Shown: positions 32,471 to 39,971 of the stretch, in pieces | How positions within the stretch are numbered: the stretch's first letter is position 1 | Layout: the number at the start of each line of letters is the position of its first letter | Assembly (NCBI GenBank): GCA_028291345.1 | Contig: JAQGIF010000278.1 | Span: forward strand, 1 to 39,971 | Length of the DNA stretch: 39,971 nucleotides | DNA from: Rhodospirillales bacterium | Lineage (GTDB): Bacteria > Pseudomonadota > Alphaproteobacteria > BOG-932 > Roseiterribacteraceae | Direction of reading: 5' to 3' | Program-made: the position numbers and the translations under genes | Notes under the pieces: generated by a model | The model's database searches: none | Seen by the model: only the letters and a program-made list of their open reading frames with translations | Told to the model about the DNA's origin: nothing

Positions 32471-32908
32471 ATGTCGGATCGTCGTCCGGTGCGCTCGATG
32501 ATGCGCTGGATACTCGCGCTGATCTATGCGGTCGCGGCCTATTTCCATCTGTCGATGCCGACGGCGTTCATACCAATCATGCCGGATTGGGTTCCGCTAC
32601 CCTATCACGTGATCCAGTTTACTGGCGATTGTGAACTGGCTGGCGCCATCGGCTTGATAATCCACCGAACGCGCCGGTCGGCCGGGGTCGGCCTCGCAGC
32701 CTATGCCATCTGCGTCTTCCCGGCGAACATCAAGCACGCGATATACGGCCCGGCCATTCCCGGGCTCATAAACGTGTGGCTCTATCACGGGCCGCGGCTG
32801 CTGCTGCAACCGGTGCTCGTCTGGTGGGCGCTGTTTGCCGGAGGCATCACGGACTGGCCGTTTCGGCGAAGGAAAGATGCCAATCGTCTTCAGCCATTGC
32901 GACCTTGA
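32471..32908 (+). CDS. DoxX-like small membrane protein
   Basis: A 145-residue protein with four hydrophobic segments, similar in pattern to the DoxX/DoxD-like family. It carries the family stretch MPDWVPLPYHVIQFTGDCELAGAIGLI and then GVGLAAYAICVFPANIKHA. Such proteins are inner-membrane and of unclear function; some support redox or stress responses. The GGAGG site lies inside a hairpin arm. The basic C-terminus RRRKDANRLQPLRP faces the cytoplasm by the positive-inside rule. Whether it is cotranscribed with osmC (92-base gap) is uncertain. Confidence 0.8.
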   Translation: MSDRRPVRSMMRWILALIYAVAAYFHLSMPTAFIPIMPDWVPLPYHVIQFTGDCELAGAIGLIIHRTRRSAGVGLAAYAICVFPANIKHAIYGPAIPGLINVWLYHGPRLLLQPVLVWWALFAGGITDWPFRRRKDANRLQPLRP

Positions 32909-32990
32909 AGCGACCCGCAAAGCAAACCGTACTCTGGCGCGCATGCCGCCGCACTGGATTTTCGAGCGCTTAAGGGCCACAACCCCGGAT

Positions 32991-34016
32991 ATGACGCATG
33001 CGATCCCAATCGGCGACGTGATGGTCCGCGGCGCTGTCCTGCTGGCGCCGATGACCGGTGTAACCGACCTGCCGTTCCGCCGCATGGCCTCGCGGCTCGG
33101 CGCGGCTTATGTCGCAACCGAGATGGTGGCCTGTGCCGAGCTGGCGCGCGGCCGGCCGGATGTCGTACGGCGCGCGGCGGTCGGTGAGGGATTGCCGCTG
33201 ATGGTGGTGCAGCTTGTCGGGCATGACGCGCGCTGGATCGCCCAGGGCGCGAAGATAGCCGAGGCGGCGGGCGCCGATATCATCGATCTCAATATGGGTT
33301 GCCCGGCCAAGGAAGTGACGGGTTGCGCCTCCGGCTCCGCTTTGATGCGCAATCTGGATCACGCCGAGTCCTTGCTAAAGGCAGCAGTCGATGCGACCAG
33401 CCGGCCGGTCACGCTCAAGATGCGGCTGGGCTGGGACGATGCCTCGAAGAACGCGCCCGAACTGGCTTGGCGGGCCGAGCGGGCAGGGGTCCAGGCTGTG
33501 ACGATCCATGGCCGGACGCGCCAGCAATTCTATACCGGCCAAGCCGACTGGTTGGCGGTCGCGGCAGTCAAGGCAGCGACCAGCCTGCCGGTGATCGTCA
33601 ATGGCGACATCGTCGACGCCGCTTCCGCGCAAGAGGCGATGCGGCTGTCGGGAGCCGATGCTGTGATGATCGGGCGCGGGGCGTACGGACAGCCCTGGAT
33701 CGCGGCTGCCCTCCAGGCTACGCTCGAGGACAGGCAGCCGATGGATGAACCTGGGCCGGTCGAGCGTCTCGATATCGTGATGGACCATTTCCGCGACAGC
33801 CTCAGCTTCTACGGTGACGTGCTGGGCCTCAAGGTCTTCCGCAAGCATCTCGGCTGGTATGTCGAGCGTGCGCCGTGGCCCGCATCGCCGGACGCGCGGC
33901 GGGCGGCGAAGGCGATGCTGTGCCGGCTGGAACGCCCGGCCGATATCGAGGCGGCGCTCTCGAACCTCTGGCTGGCCGACCCGTACGTGGAACCCTCGAC
34001 TTTGCTTGCGGCATGA
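32991..34016 (+). CDS. dusB: tRNA-dihydrouridine synthase (DusB-like)
   Basis: A 341-residue FMN enzyme that reduces uridine to dihydrouridine in tRNA with NAD(P)H. The TIM-barrel signatures are LLAPMTGVTDLPFRRMA (17-33), QLVGHDA, the catalytic cysteine C104 in NMGCPAKEVTG, KMRLGWD, IHGRTRQQFYTG, VIVNGDI and the FMN phosphate loop MIGRGAYGQPW. The ATG at 32991 gives the typical short N-terminus; earlier in-frame starts back to 32835 would overlap the DoxX-like gene. The stop overlaps the gspG start (ATGA). In many alphaproteobacteria dusB precedes ntrBC; here its partner is a pseudopilin gene. Confidence 0.92.
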   Translation: MTHAIPIGDVMVRGAVLLAPMTGVTDLPFRRMASRLGAAYVATEMVACAELARGRPDVVRRAAVGEGLPLMVVQLVGHDARWIAQGAKIAEAAGADIIDLNMGCPAKEVTGCASGSALMRNLDHAESLLKAAVDATSRPVTLKMRLGWDDASKNAPELAWRAERAGVQAVTIHGRTRQQFYTGQADWLAVAAVKAATSLPVIVNGDIVDAASAQEAMRLSGADAVMIGRGAYGQPWIAAALQATLEDRQPMDEPGPVERLDIVMDHFRDSLSFYGDVLGLKVFRKHLGWYVERAPWPASPDARRAAKAMLCRLERPADIEAALSNLWLADPYVEPSTLLAA

Positions 34017-34471
34017 CTATGATCCCGGCCATGAACCCGTCGAAGTTACACCGCCGGCCTCGTGCGCGCGGCTTTACCTTGCTAGAACTGCTGGTCGTCA
34101 TCGCGATCCTGGGAATGCTGGTCTATATGGTCGCCCCGGCGGCGCTGCGGCAGCTCGGCTCGTCGAAGCAGAAGATCGCGCAGCAGTCGGTGGAGCGGCT
34201 TGCCGGCATACTCGACATCTATAAGCTCGATGTCGGCAGCTATCCCACGAGCGATCAGGGGCTGCAGGCGCTGGTAACCCGACCGACCGAGGCGACGGCC
34301 TGGGCTGGTCCCTATGTCAAGTCAGGCACGCTTCCGCTGGACCCCTGGAACCATCCCTATCTTTATCGTAGCCCATCAGTCCGCGCCGATCATGATTTCG
34401 ATCTCTGCTCGCCGGGACCGAATGTTCAGACCAGCGGCACGGGTGATGCCGGCCAGATCTGCAATCAGTAA
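34013..34471 (+). CDS. gspG: Type II secretion major pseudopilin GspG
   Basis: A 152-residue pseudopilin that forms the shaft of the type II secretion piston. The prepilin cleavage site is ARG/FTLLELLVVIA, with G20 before the cut and the E5-position Glu at residue 25. The hydrophobic N-helix continues to MLVYMVAP. The globular part has LDIYKLDVGSYPTSDQGLQALV and DPWNHPYLYRSPS, standard GspG elements, and an unusual C-terminus with a pair of cysteines (DLCSPGPN and QICNQ). The start at ATG 34013 overlaps the dus stop by four bases; ATGs at 34019 and 34031 are also in frame. It converges on gspK with a 17-base gap and is separated from the rest of the gsp genes. Confidence 0.9.
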   Translation: MTMIPAMNPSKLHRRPRARGFTLLELLVVIAILGMLVYMVAPAALRQLGSSKQKIAQQSVERLAGILDIYKLDVGSYPTSDQGLQALVTRPTEATAWAGPYVKSGTLPLDPWNHPYLYRSPSVRADHDFDLCSPGPNVQTSGTGDAGQICNQ

Positions 34472-34488
34472 CCTGTTGCCAATGGGGC

Positions 34489-35292
34489 CTACTCGGTCTC
34501 CGCGTCGGTATCCCAGGCGAGGATCGCATAATTCTGCGTCACCGGCGGCTCCAGCCTCACCACGGCATGGCGCAGGAAATGGCCACCGCTTTCGGTTGTC
34601 ACCTGGGCGGTGATCGACACGGTTCTGGCAAGCAGACCATCGGTGTTTCGTGCCGAGGGTTTAGTGGGAAGCGATTTCAGCGCCGCGGTGACGATCGGGT
34701 CGGCAATGCGCGGGTCTGGGTCGCCCTGCTGATAGAGCGACAGATGCGGCTTCAGCCGCCTGAATAGGTCCGGTGTCATGCCGATGACCCGCCGGATCTC
34801 GTCCAGGCTTTCGAACTGCGCGTTGGGCGGCGCGTAGTTCAGCCCCGCCGCCCGATATTGCGGCAGCTTCGCGCCACCCATGCGTGGCCGGTCGCCGGGT
34901 TCGCGCCAGTCCAGTATCGCCGCCGCCAGCGGGCCCGCCTGGGTCTGCTCAGCGCCGCAGGCGACGAGCAGCGCCGCCATCAGCTCGAACGGCGCGGCGT
35001 TGGGATTGACCTTGCCGCTTTCCGCCCTGATCGTCACCGTCGCGGTGGCCCGCTGCAGCCTCAGCATATGCGGCCCGTCCTCCACGTTCCAATGCCCATC
35101 CGACCCATCGATCAGGCGAAACACCGTCTCGGTGACCGCGCCCTCGGCCTGGGCTTCGGCTTCGGCATTGGCGACAAGATTGGCGGCGATCCGAGTCTCG
35201 GTACGCCCGGTGGTCACCATATGCGTTATCAGGAACGACAGCAGCACGAGGGTCCACAGGACAATGACCAGTGCGAAGCCGCGCGACCTCAT
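34489..35292 (-). CDS. gspK: Type II secretion minor pseudopilin GspK
   Basis: A 267-residue tip pseudopilin. The N-terminal prepilin-like helix is RG/FALVIVLWTLVLLSFLI, without Glu at position five, as is usual for GspK. The large globular part includes the helix-hairpin-like ESGKVNPNAAPFELMAALL and FESLDEIRRVIGMTPDLFRRLKPHLSLY, diagnostic for the family. The ATG overlaps the gspD stop by four bases (ATGA). It is the last gene of the L-M-C-D-K operon and ends 17 bases from the convergent gspG. With GspI and GspJ it would cap the pseudopilus; neither is in the window. Confidence 0.9.
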   Translation of the reverse strand: MRSRGFALVIVLWTLVLLSFLITHMVTTGRTETRIAANLVANAEAEAQAEGAVTETVFRLIDGSDGHWNVEDGPHMLRLQRATATVTIRAESGKVNPNAAPFELMAALLVACGAEQTQAGPLAAAILDWREPGDRPRMGGAKLPQYRAAGLNYAPPNAQFESLDEIRRVIGMTPDLFRRLKPHLSLYQQGDPDPRIADPIVTAALKSLPTKPSARNTDGLLARTVSITAQVTTESGGHFLRHAVVRLEPPVTQNYAILAWDTDAETE

Positions 35293-37589
35293 CTTCGTTT
35301 TCGGCTGACAACCGCATTCGGGTTGTCGCTGCCCCCGACTGGAAGGGACCCGAGTTCCTGCGGCACCAGCCCGGCATTGTTGAGCTTCTCACGCATGTCC
35401 TGGGTCAGAGCGCGTGCGTCCTGCTGGTCCTGCAGCACATGCGGCGTGATCAGTATCAGCAGCTCGGTCCGCTGCCGCTTATTGGTCTGCGTTCCGAACA
35501 GCGCGCCAAGGACCGGAATGTCCTTGAGATAGGGAATGCCGGAATTGTCGCGGCTGACATTGTCGCGGATCAGGCCCGCCAGTCCCACGGTCTGCCCATC
35601 CTGGACCACGACATGCGAGCGCACCTTGCGTTCGGAAAAGGTGGGGGAATCGATGTTCGAGGTGCTCGTCGTCGCCACGTCGCTGACCTCCTGCGAGATA
35701 TCGAGCGTGACCAGCCCGCCGCTATTCACCTTGGGCACGACTTGCAGGATGACGCCGGTTTCCTGATAGCTGACCGAACTGACGAGGGCGGCCGTGGGGG
35801 TCAGCGTGCTTTGGGCGGTCTGGGTCAGATAGGGAACGTTGTCGCCCACCTGCAGCCGGGCCATCTCATTGTCCAACACCAGCAATTGCGGCGAGGACAG
35901 GACGCGCACATTGGTCACCGCCTGCAGCGCCGAGATGGTGGCATGGACCGCGCTGGTGCCTTTCGACAGCACGAAGCCGGGAAGATCGCCTGCCGGCGTC
36001 TTCGACACGACGGTGCCTTCCGACAGAAGGCCGTTGATCCCGCCGCTCTGGAAATAGAACTGGGTCCCGTATTTCAGATTGTCGTTCAGCGTCACCTCGG
36101 CGATCGTTGCATCGATGCGAACCTGCAGCGGCACGATGTCGATCTTGTGCAGCATGCCCTCGATCGTGCTCGCCTCGTCCGCGGTCGCGTAATAGAGGAT
36201 CGCGTTGTTCTTGCGGTTGGCAATGATGCGAATGGCGTTCGCATTGTTGCTCTCATCCTGCTGTGTCGACAGTGAATCCGATTCCGCCAGCGGCATCGGC
36301 AGATCTTCGCTGCTTCCCGCGCCGCCAACTTGCCGCCCGCCAGGGCCGGAAGGCCCGCCTGCGCCGCCGGAAGACGAACCGCCGGGGCCCATCCCTATGC
36401 CCGATCCGATACCTCCGATGCCTTGCGGTCCACCCTGGCCGCCTGGTCCTTGGCCTCCGCTATTGAAGCCATTGTTCTCCTGGGCCTGAGGGCCGTAGCC
36501 GCTGATCCGCGACTGTTCCTGTCCTGGGGCGGTCGAACCGCCGGTCGTGCCGGTTTCCGCCGCAGCGGCCTTTGGATTAAATGCGCGCTGCAGCAGGTTC
36601 GCCAGATCGCCGCTCTGTCCGTTCTGGACATAATAGACATGCCACGACCGGGCGGTGACGCGGCGCGCGCGATCGACGAGCTGGAACAGGCGGCGGGCGT
36701 CGTCGATATATTTGCGCTGGGCCGATACCACCAGGACGGCATTCACCCGCTCCATCGGGATGACCCGAACCAGACCGGCGAGCGCCCCATCGCCATCCGT
36801 CTGGAAGACTTTCTGCAGCTCGGACGCCATCTTGCCGGGATCGCCGGACGTCACCGGGAACAGGGCGTATGATTGATTGGCCATGATGTCGATGTCGAAG
36901 GCATGGACCATGCTGAGGATCGTTGCCCGCGCCCCAGGCTCGCCGCTGATCAGCAAGGCATTGCGGTTTGAGTCGGCGGCAATGCGCGCGCCGGTGCCGA
37001 CGAAGGGCTGTAGCACGCGGACCAGGTCGCGAGCCGAGGTATAATGCAACTCCTCCACCTCGCTGCCGAACGTGACATCGCCCGCCATGGTCGGTTCTGA
37101 GAGCGCGACTGCGCTGGGGACTATGCGATAGAGAGGGCCGTTCTGGATGAGCGTTGCGCCGTTCTGGCTCAGCAGCGTTTGCAAGGTCGTCAGCAATTCC
37201 GCTTTGGGGACGGGTTGCCGCGTTTCGATCGTCGCGGTGCCGCGCACGGCGGGATCGATCGCGTAATTGACCTGCAGGATATCGCCCAGGATCTGGCGAA
37301 CGACTTCGCGTATGTCGGTGTCGGCGAAATTCAGCATCACGTCGCCCGATTGCGTCTGCTGCAACGGTCGGGTCGGTTTGGCCGACACGCCGCGTCCCTC
37401 GGCGATTTGGGGCCCCGGCGTCACGCCGCGATCGGAGGCGACGATGCCGTTGACGCGCGGGCTGGCGACGCCGGCGATATTGGCCGCGGTTTGCGGCAGC
37501 GGCTCGAGCGTTTGATCGTGCTTGGCGCAACCGGCGATGGCCAGGAACGTGCCCAGGAAGGCAACGAAAACCAAAAGGGCGCGAAGCAT
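35289..37589 (-). CDS. gspD: Type II secretion secretin GspD
   Basis: A 766-residue outer-membrane secretin. The N-terminus has a lipobox, LAIAGC, so the protein may be lipid-anchored. N0 starts at VMLNFADTDIREVVRQIL, and N1-N3 follow. A long Gly/Ser/Pro-rich insertion (about residues 350-430, with GGQGPGGQGG-like runs) interrupts the N3 region. The C-terminal secretin domain includes VRVLSSPQLLVLDN, VSYQETGVILQVVPKV, VVQDGQTVGLAGLI and IPYLKDIPVLGALFG. The ATG at 37589 overlaps the gspC stop by one base; a TTG at 37592 is also possible. It provides the exit channel for folded proteins. Confidence 0.93.
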   Translation of the reverse strand: MLRALLVFVAFLGTFLAIAGCAKHDQTLEPLPQTAANIAGVASPRVNGIVASDRGVTPGPQIAEGRGVSAKPTRPLQQTQSGDVMLNFADTDIREVVRQILGDILQVNYAIDPAVRGTATIETRQPVPKAELLTTLQTLLSQNGATLIQNGPLYRIVPSAVALSEPTMAGDVTFGSEVEELHYTSARDLVRVLQPFVGTGARIAADSNRNALLISGEPGARATILSMVHAFDIDIMANQSYALFPVTSGDPGKMASELQKVFQTDGDGALAGLVRVIPMERVNAVLVVSAQRKYIDDARRLFQLVDRARRVTARSWHVYYVQNGQSGDLANLLQRAFNPKAAAAETGTTGGSTAPGQEQSRISGYGPQAQENNGFNSGGQGPGGQGGPQGIGGIGSGIGMGPGGSSSGGAGGPSGPGGRQVGGAGSSEDLPMPLAESDSLSTQQDESNNANAIRIIANRKNNAILYYATADEASTIEGMLHKIDIVPLQVRIDATIAEVTLNDNLKYGTQFYFQSGGINGLLSEGTVVSKTPAGDLPGFVLSKGTSAVHATISALQAVTNVRVLSSPQLLVLDNEMARLQVGDNVPYLTQTAQSTLTPTAALVSSVSYQETGVILQVVPKVNSGGLVTLDISQEVSDVATTSTSNIDSPTFSERKVRSHVVVQDGQTVGLAGLIRDNVSRDNSGIPYLKDIPVLGALFGTQTNKRQRTELLILITPHVLQDQQDARALTQDMREKLNNAGLVPQELGSLPVGGSDNPNAVVSRKRR

Positions 37590-38200
37590 CAATGTTTCCC
37601 CTGCGGCCGGTCCATGCCGCTATTCTGTTGTGCGCCGACGCCGCCGAATAGCGGGCCGTTCGTTCCAGCTCCACCTGCGCCGGACCCACTAGTCCCGGGC
37701 ATTGGCGGCGGTTGCTGAAACGGCGCATTCGAGCTTCCGCCCGCTGCGAATTTCGGTTCGAGACGCCGGGTACCGCCCGGCCCGGCCAGGGTGACCGCGT
37801 CGGCCGCGATCTCCTGCACGTGCCAGTTTCCCACAGTTTCCCCTACGACGACAACGATGGCCCGATCCTTCCCCGCCGGCTGAAAAATTGCCTTGCGTCC
37901 GTCAGACGACAGCAAGATTCCGGCCAGGCGCGGCATATCCGTCGGCTGGCCGGAGGCTGTTCCATTGGCCTCAGCCGGGGCGGGTCGACGGTCGCCCCGG
38001 AAAAGCGGCCGGGCGAGAATCGCGGCCACGGTCTCCGCCGCCCCGCCGGCCTGATCGCGTGTAATTCCGGAATCGGGCTGCGCCGAGGCCGGACCCGGCG
38101 TGGCGTCCGGGTTCGCGCCGGGCGGAACGCTCAGTTCCAGCAGGATCAGCCCGGCCAATACGGCCGCGAGCAAAGCCAGCATCGTCGCTGTTCGGCTCAT
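37589..38200 (-). CDS. gspC: Type II secretion GspC-like protein
   Basis: A 203-residue inner-membrane link protein. A signal-anchor helix (about 6-25) is followed by a Pro/Ala-rich periplasmic stretch. Then comes the homology-region domain with ILARPLFRGDRRP, RLAGILLSSDGRKAIFQP and VGNWHVQEIAADAVTL, which binds the N0 domain of GspD. The C-terminus is low-complexity (Gly/Pro/Gln). It lacks a PDZ or coiled-coil extension, so it is a short GspC or a GspN/PilP-like variant. It is coupled to gspM by a four-base overlap. Confidence 0.8.
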   Translation of the reverse strand: MSRTATMLALLAAVLAGLILLELSVPPGANPDATPGPASAQPDSGITRDQAGGAAETVAAILARPLFRGDRRPAPAEANGTASGQPTDMPRLAGILLSSDGRKAIFQPAGKDRAIVVVVGETVGNWHVQEIAADAVTLAGPGGTRRLEPKFAAGGSSNAPFQQPPPMPGTSGSGAGGAGTNGPLFGGVGAQQNSGMDRPQGKH

Positions 38201-38832
38201 TTGGCCGTGCCAGGGGCTTCGCCTGTGGGGGGGACGCCTTGGGCGGCGCTGGCCTGATCCGAGCCGGCGGGGGCATAGACGCTGAATCCGGCATCCAGAA
38301 TCTGCTGGTTCGCCTGGGCCAGCAGCGGTGCGCCCCGCACCTGCAGATCGTCCACCACCATCGGCGTGCCGGATTGCTCCAGCGCTTGGAGGAAGTGGAC
38401 CAGGACCGGCCAGGATGCTGACAGCGCCAGCTTCACACCGACGCGCCGGGAACTTCCCTTGGTGTCACCGGGCAGGCTTTCGACGCTGGTCAGGCTCGCG
38501 CCGGCGCCGCTCGCGATATTCTGGACCAGCCCTTGCAATGCAGCGGTAGCGACAGGGATACTGCCGGACAGGCCGCTCAGCGCCGGGGCTTGCGTCCCCA
38601 GCACGGCAGCTTGCGCCTCCAGGGCCGGGCGGGTGGCTGCGAGCTGCTCCATATGTCGTAACAGTATCTGGCGCTGGGTCAGTGTTTCGGCCCGATCGGC
38701 GTAGAGGCCCGTCAGCGGCGCGGCGATGCCAAGCCACAGGGCCAAAGCCACGGCCAGGGTAATGCCCAGCGCCAGCATGCGCCCGCGCTGTCCGGTCGGC
38801 AGCGACGGCTGTATCACTGGCTGTGGTGTCAC
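38197..38832 (-). CDS. gspM: Type II secretion GspM-like protein
   Basis: A 211-residue bitopic protein of the inner-membrane platform. One helix (about 18-40, GRMLALGITLAVALALWLGIA) precedes a coiled segment and a small ferredoxin-like domain with LALSASWPVLVHFLQALEQSGTPMVVDDLQV, the pattern of T2SSM type b proteins. It pairs with GspL. The start overlaps the gspL stop by four bases (ATGA), and its own stop overlaps gspC in the same way. The tail is Pro/Ala-rich. Confidence 0.82.
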   Translation of the reverse strand: MTPQPVIQPSLPTGQRGRMLALGITLAVALALWLGIAAPLTGLYADRAETLTQRQILLRHMEQLAATRPALEAQAAVLGTQAPALSGLSGSIPVATAALQGLVQNIASGAGASLTSVESLPGDTKGSSRRVGVKLALSASWPVLVHFLQALEQSGTPMVVDDLQVRGAPLLAQANQQILDAGFSVYAPAGSDQASAAQGVPPTGEAPGTAK

Positions 38833-39899
38833 TGGCGCACCTCGGCATTGATCGCGAAGGCGTCGAGCTTCGATCCCTGTACCCGCGTGACGGCGGCGGC
38901 AAAGGCGGGGTCCTTGAAGAATGGGTCGCCGGCCAGCAGGCCGATCAGCTTTGCCGCGTCCGCCGATTGGCCGCTGAGCGCCAGCTTGCGGCGATGCAGA
39001 CTGAAATCAGTCAGATGCGTGCCGTCGGGCAATATTCGTGTGGTTTCGGCCAGCGCCTTCAGAACGTCGACGCTTCCGGCCTGCTCCATGGCGGCGGAGG
39101 CGCCGGCGCCGGCAATATTGTCCAGCCGGCGGCGAAGCTGCTGCACCGCGTCAACTCGCGGCTTCAGTTCGGCGATCCGGGCATCCGCGCGGGCCAATGC
39201 CAGCGATTGGCGGGCGAAGGGCAGGATCACCGCGATCAGCGCCAGCGCCGCGCAGGCGATAGCCAACGGCTTGATCCATTCCGATCGGGCCTGTCCGGCA
39301 TCCGGCTCGGCCGTGAGCGGGATCCGATGAAAATGACCGGCCGCGGTCTGTGCGCCGATCGCCGTCGGATTTAGGCCGCCTTGCCGCAGAGAGGCGACGA
39401 CGTCCTGGCCAGCCGATTTGGGTACCAGGAACAGGGTTAGGCGCAGCTGGCCGCGCTGCCGGTCGCGATGATCGATTCGCCAGTTCCACCAGACCTCATC
39501 GGCGGTGAACGGGGTTTCGCGGTCCATCTCATAAGTCAGCGCGCGGCGAAGCTCGCGTTCGGCGGCCACCGGAAATGTTAGCTGCTTTGCCAGCAGATCG
39601 GCTGGCGGGAGGCGCAGCCAGACCGGTATCGAACGACCGCCAAAACCGCCGGCGTCGCGCAGCGCCGCGATGCCCGCCCGATCCAGCGCGAAGCGGCCCA
39701 GCGGAGTCAGCCGCCCATCCCGCTGCATCGCCGCTGACAGTGTCGCGCCGCCCCCCTCGGGCTCCACGATCATCGCATCCCGTGCGCTGCCATCCGCCGC
39801 GCCGAATCGCGTCGGCAGCAATTCGCGCATGTGCCCCGCCCACCAGGCGAAGTAATCGCGAACGATCTGTGATGGCCGGTTCGAAATGATGGCGCGCAT
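38829..39899 (-). CDS. gspL: Type II secretion GspL-like protein
   Basis: A 356-residue protein spanning cytoplasm and periplasm that would connect the secretion ATPase GspE to GspM. The N-terminal cytoplasmic part has WLRLPPADLLAKQLTFPVAAERELRRALTYEMDRETPF-type elements seen in GspL and PilM. A membrane helix (about 211-228, KPLAIACAALALIAVILPF) and a PilN-like periplasmic domain ending in NAEVRQ follow. It is the first visible gene of the operon. The ATG at 39899 has no clear ribosome-binding site, and M24 is a possible alternative. The remaining 72 bases to the window end show nothing recognisable. Confidence 0.83.
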   Translation of the reverse strand: MRAIISNRPSQIVRDYFAWWAGHMRELLPTRFGAADGSARDAMIVEPEGGGATLSAAMQRDGRLTPLGRFALDRAGIAALRDAGGFGGRSIPVWLRLPPADLLAKQLTFPVAAERELRRALTYEMDRETPFTADEVWWNWRIDHRDRQRGQLRLTLFLVPKSAGQDVVASLRQGGLNPTAIGAQTAAGHFHRIPLTAEPDAGQARSEWIKPLAIACAALALIAVILPFARQSLALARADARIAELKPRVDAVQQLRRRLDNIAGAGASAAMEQAGSVDVLKALAETTRILPDGTHLTDFSLHRRKLALSGQSADAAKLIGLLAGDPFFKDPAFAAAVTRVQGSKLDAFAINAEVRQ

Positions 39900-39971
39900 G
39901 GCGTTGAGCTTGTACCCGCTGTAGCAAAATCGCGAAAGGGCAATGGATATCGGGTGTAAGGGCGCCCAGCG

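Noticed and set aside
34949-35392. Minus-strand open frame overlapping gspK and gspD
   Set aside because: It is a shifted frame over two coupled genes that both have clear T2SS signatures.

Overview
The window looks like a chromosomal stretch from a GC-rich alphaproteobacterium, most likely a sphingomonad. The support is a TonB-dependent receptor with an EEIVVTAERR-type TonB box, a compact type II secretion operon ordered L-M-C-D-K, and a GumB/GumC-like exopolysaccharide export system. This taxonomic call is inference from gene content and style. I see no tRNA, rRNA, CRISPR array or intact insertion sequence.

Region 1 (1-11103) is a catabolic island. It holds a TonB-dependent receptor, a frameshifted VOC protein translationally coupled to a 2-oxoglutarate/Fe(II) oxygenase, and, on the minus strand, an HpcH/HpaI aldolase followed by a DODA-type extradiol dioxygenase. 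A divergent plus-strand operon has an IclR regulator, the two subunits of an ATP-dependent hydantoinase/oxoprolinase-type enzyme (hyuA-hyuB), a cupin and a second VOC protein. A perfect palindrome between the aldolase and iclR is a likely IclR operator. The substrate is unknown; an aromatic or lactam/hydantoin-like compound would fit.

Region 2 (11104-28484) is an exopolysaccharide locus in several transcription units. A plus-strand trio (phosphoribosyltransferase, HAD phosphatase, polysaccharide pyruvyl transferase) may add ribofuranose and pyruvate groups. A minus-strand operon has an HTTM membrane protein, a DCC thiol protein, a GT2 glycosyltransferase and an acyltransferase-GT4 fusion. A plus-strand pair has a flippase and a secreted protein with a duplicated four-cysteine motif. 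A six-gene minus-strand operon has the priming sugar transferase, an OPX lipoprotein, a Wzz/GumC-like co-polymerase, a degenerate BY-kinase-like protein, a GT4 and a secreted beta-helix protein. No Wzy-type polymerase is visible.

Region 3 (28485-31892) is a divergent signalling unit: a lipoprotein, an OmpR/PhoB-type response regulator and a sensor kinase, with long gene overlaps. A tandem TGTGAY-N5-TGTGAC box lies both in its shared promoter region with the sugar transferase and in the flippase/HTTM promoter region. This suggests one regulator ties the exopolysaccharide units together.

Region 4 (31893-39971) is housekeeping: an OsmC protein, a DoxX-like membrane protein, a DusB-like tRNA-dihydrouridine synthase coupled to the major pseudopilin GspG, and the convergent gspL-M-C-D-K operon. 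The T2SS ATPase, platform protein and minor pseudopilins H, I and J are not in the window.
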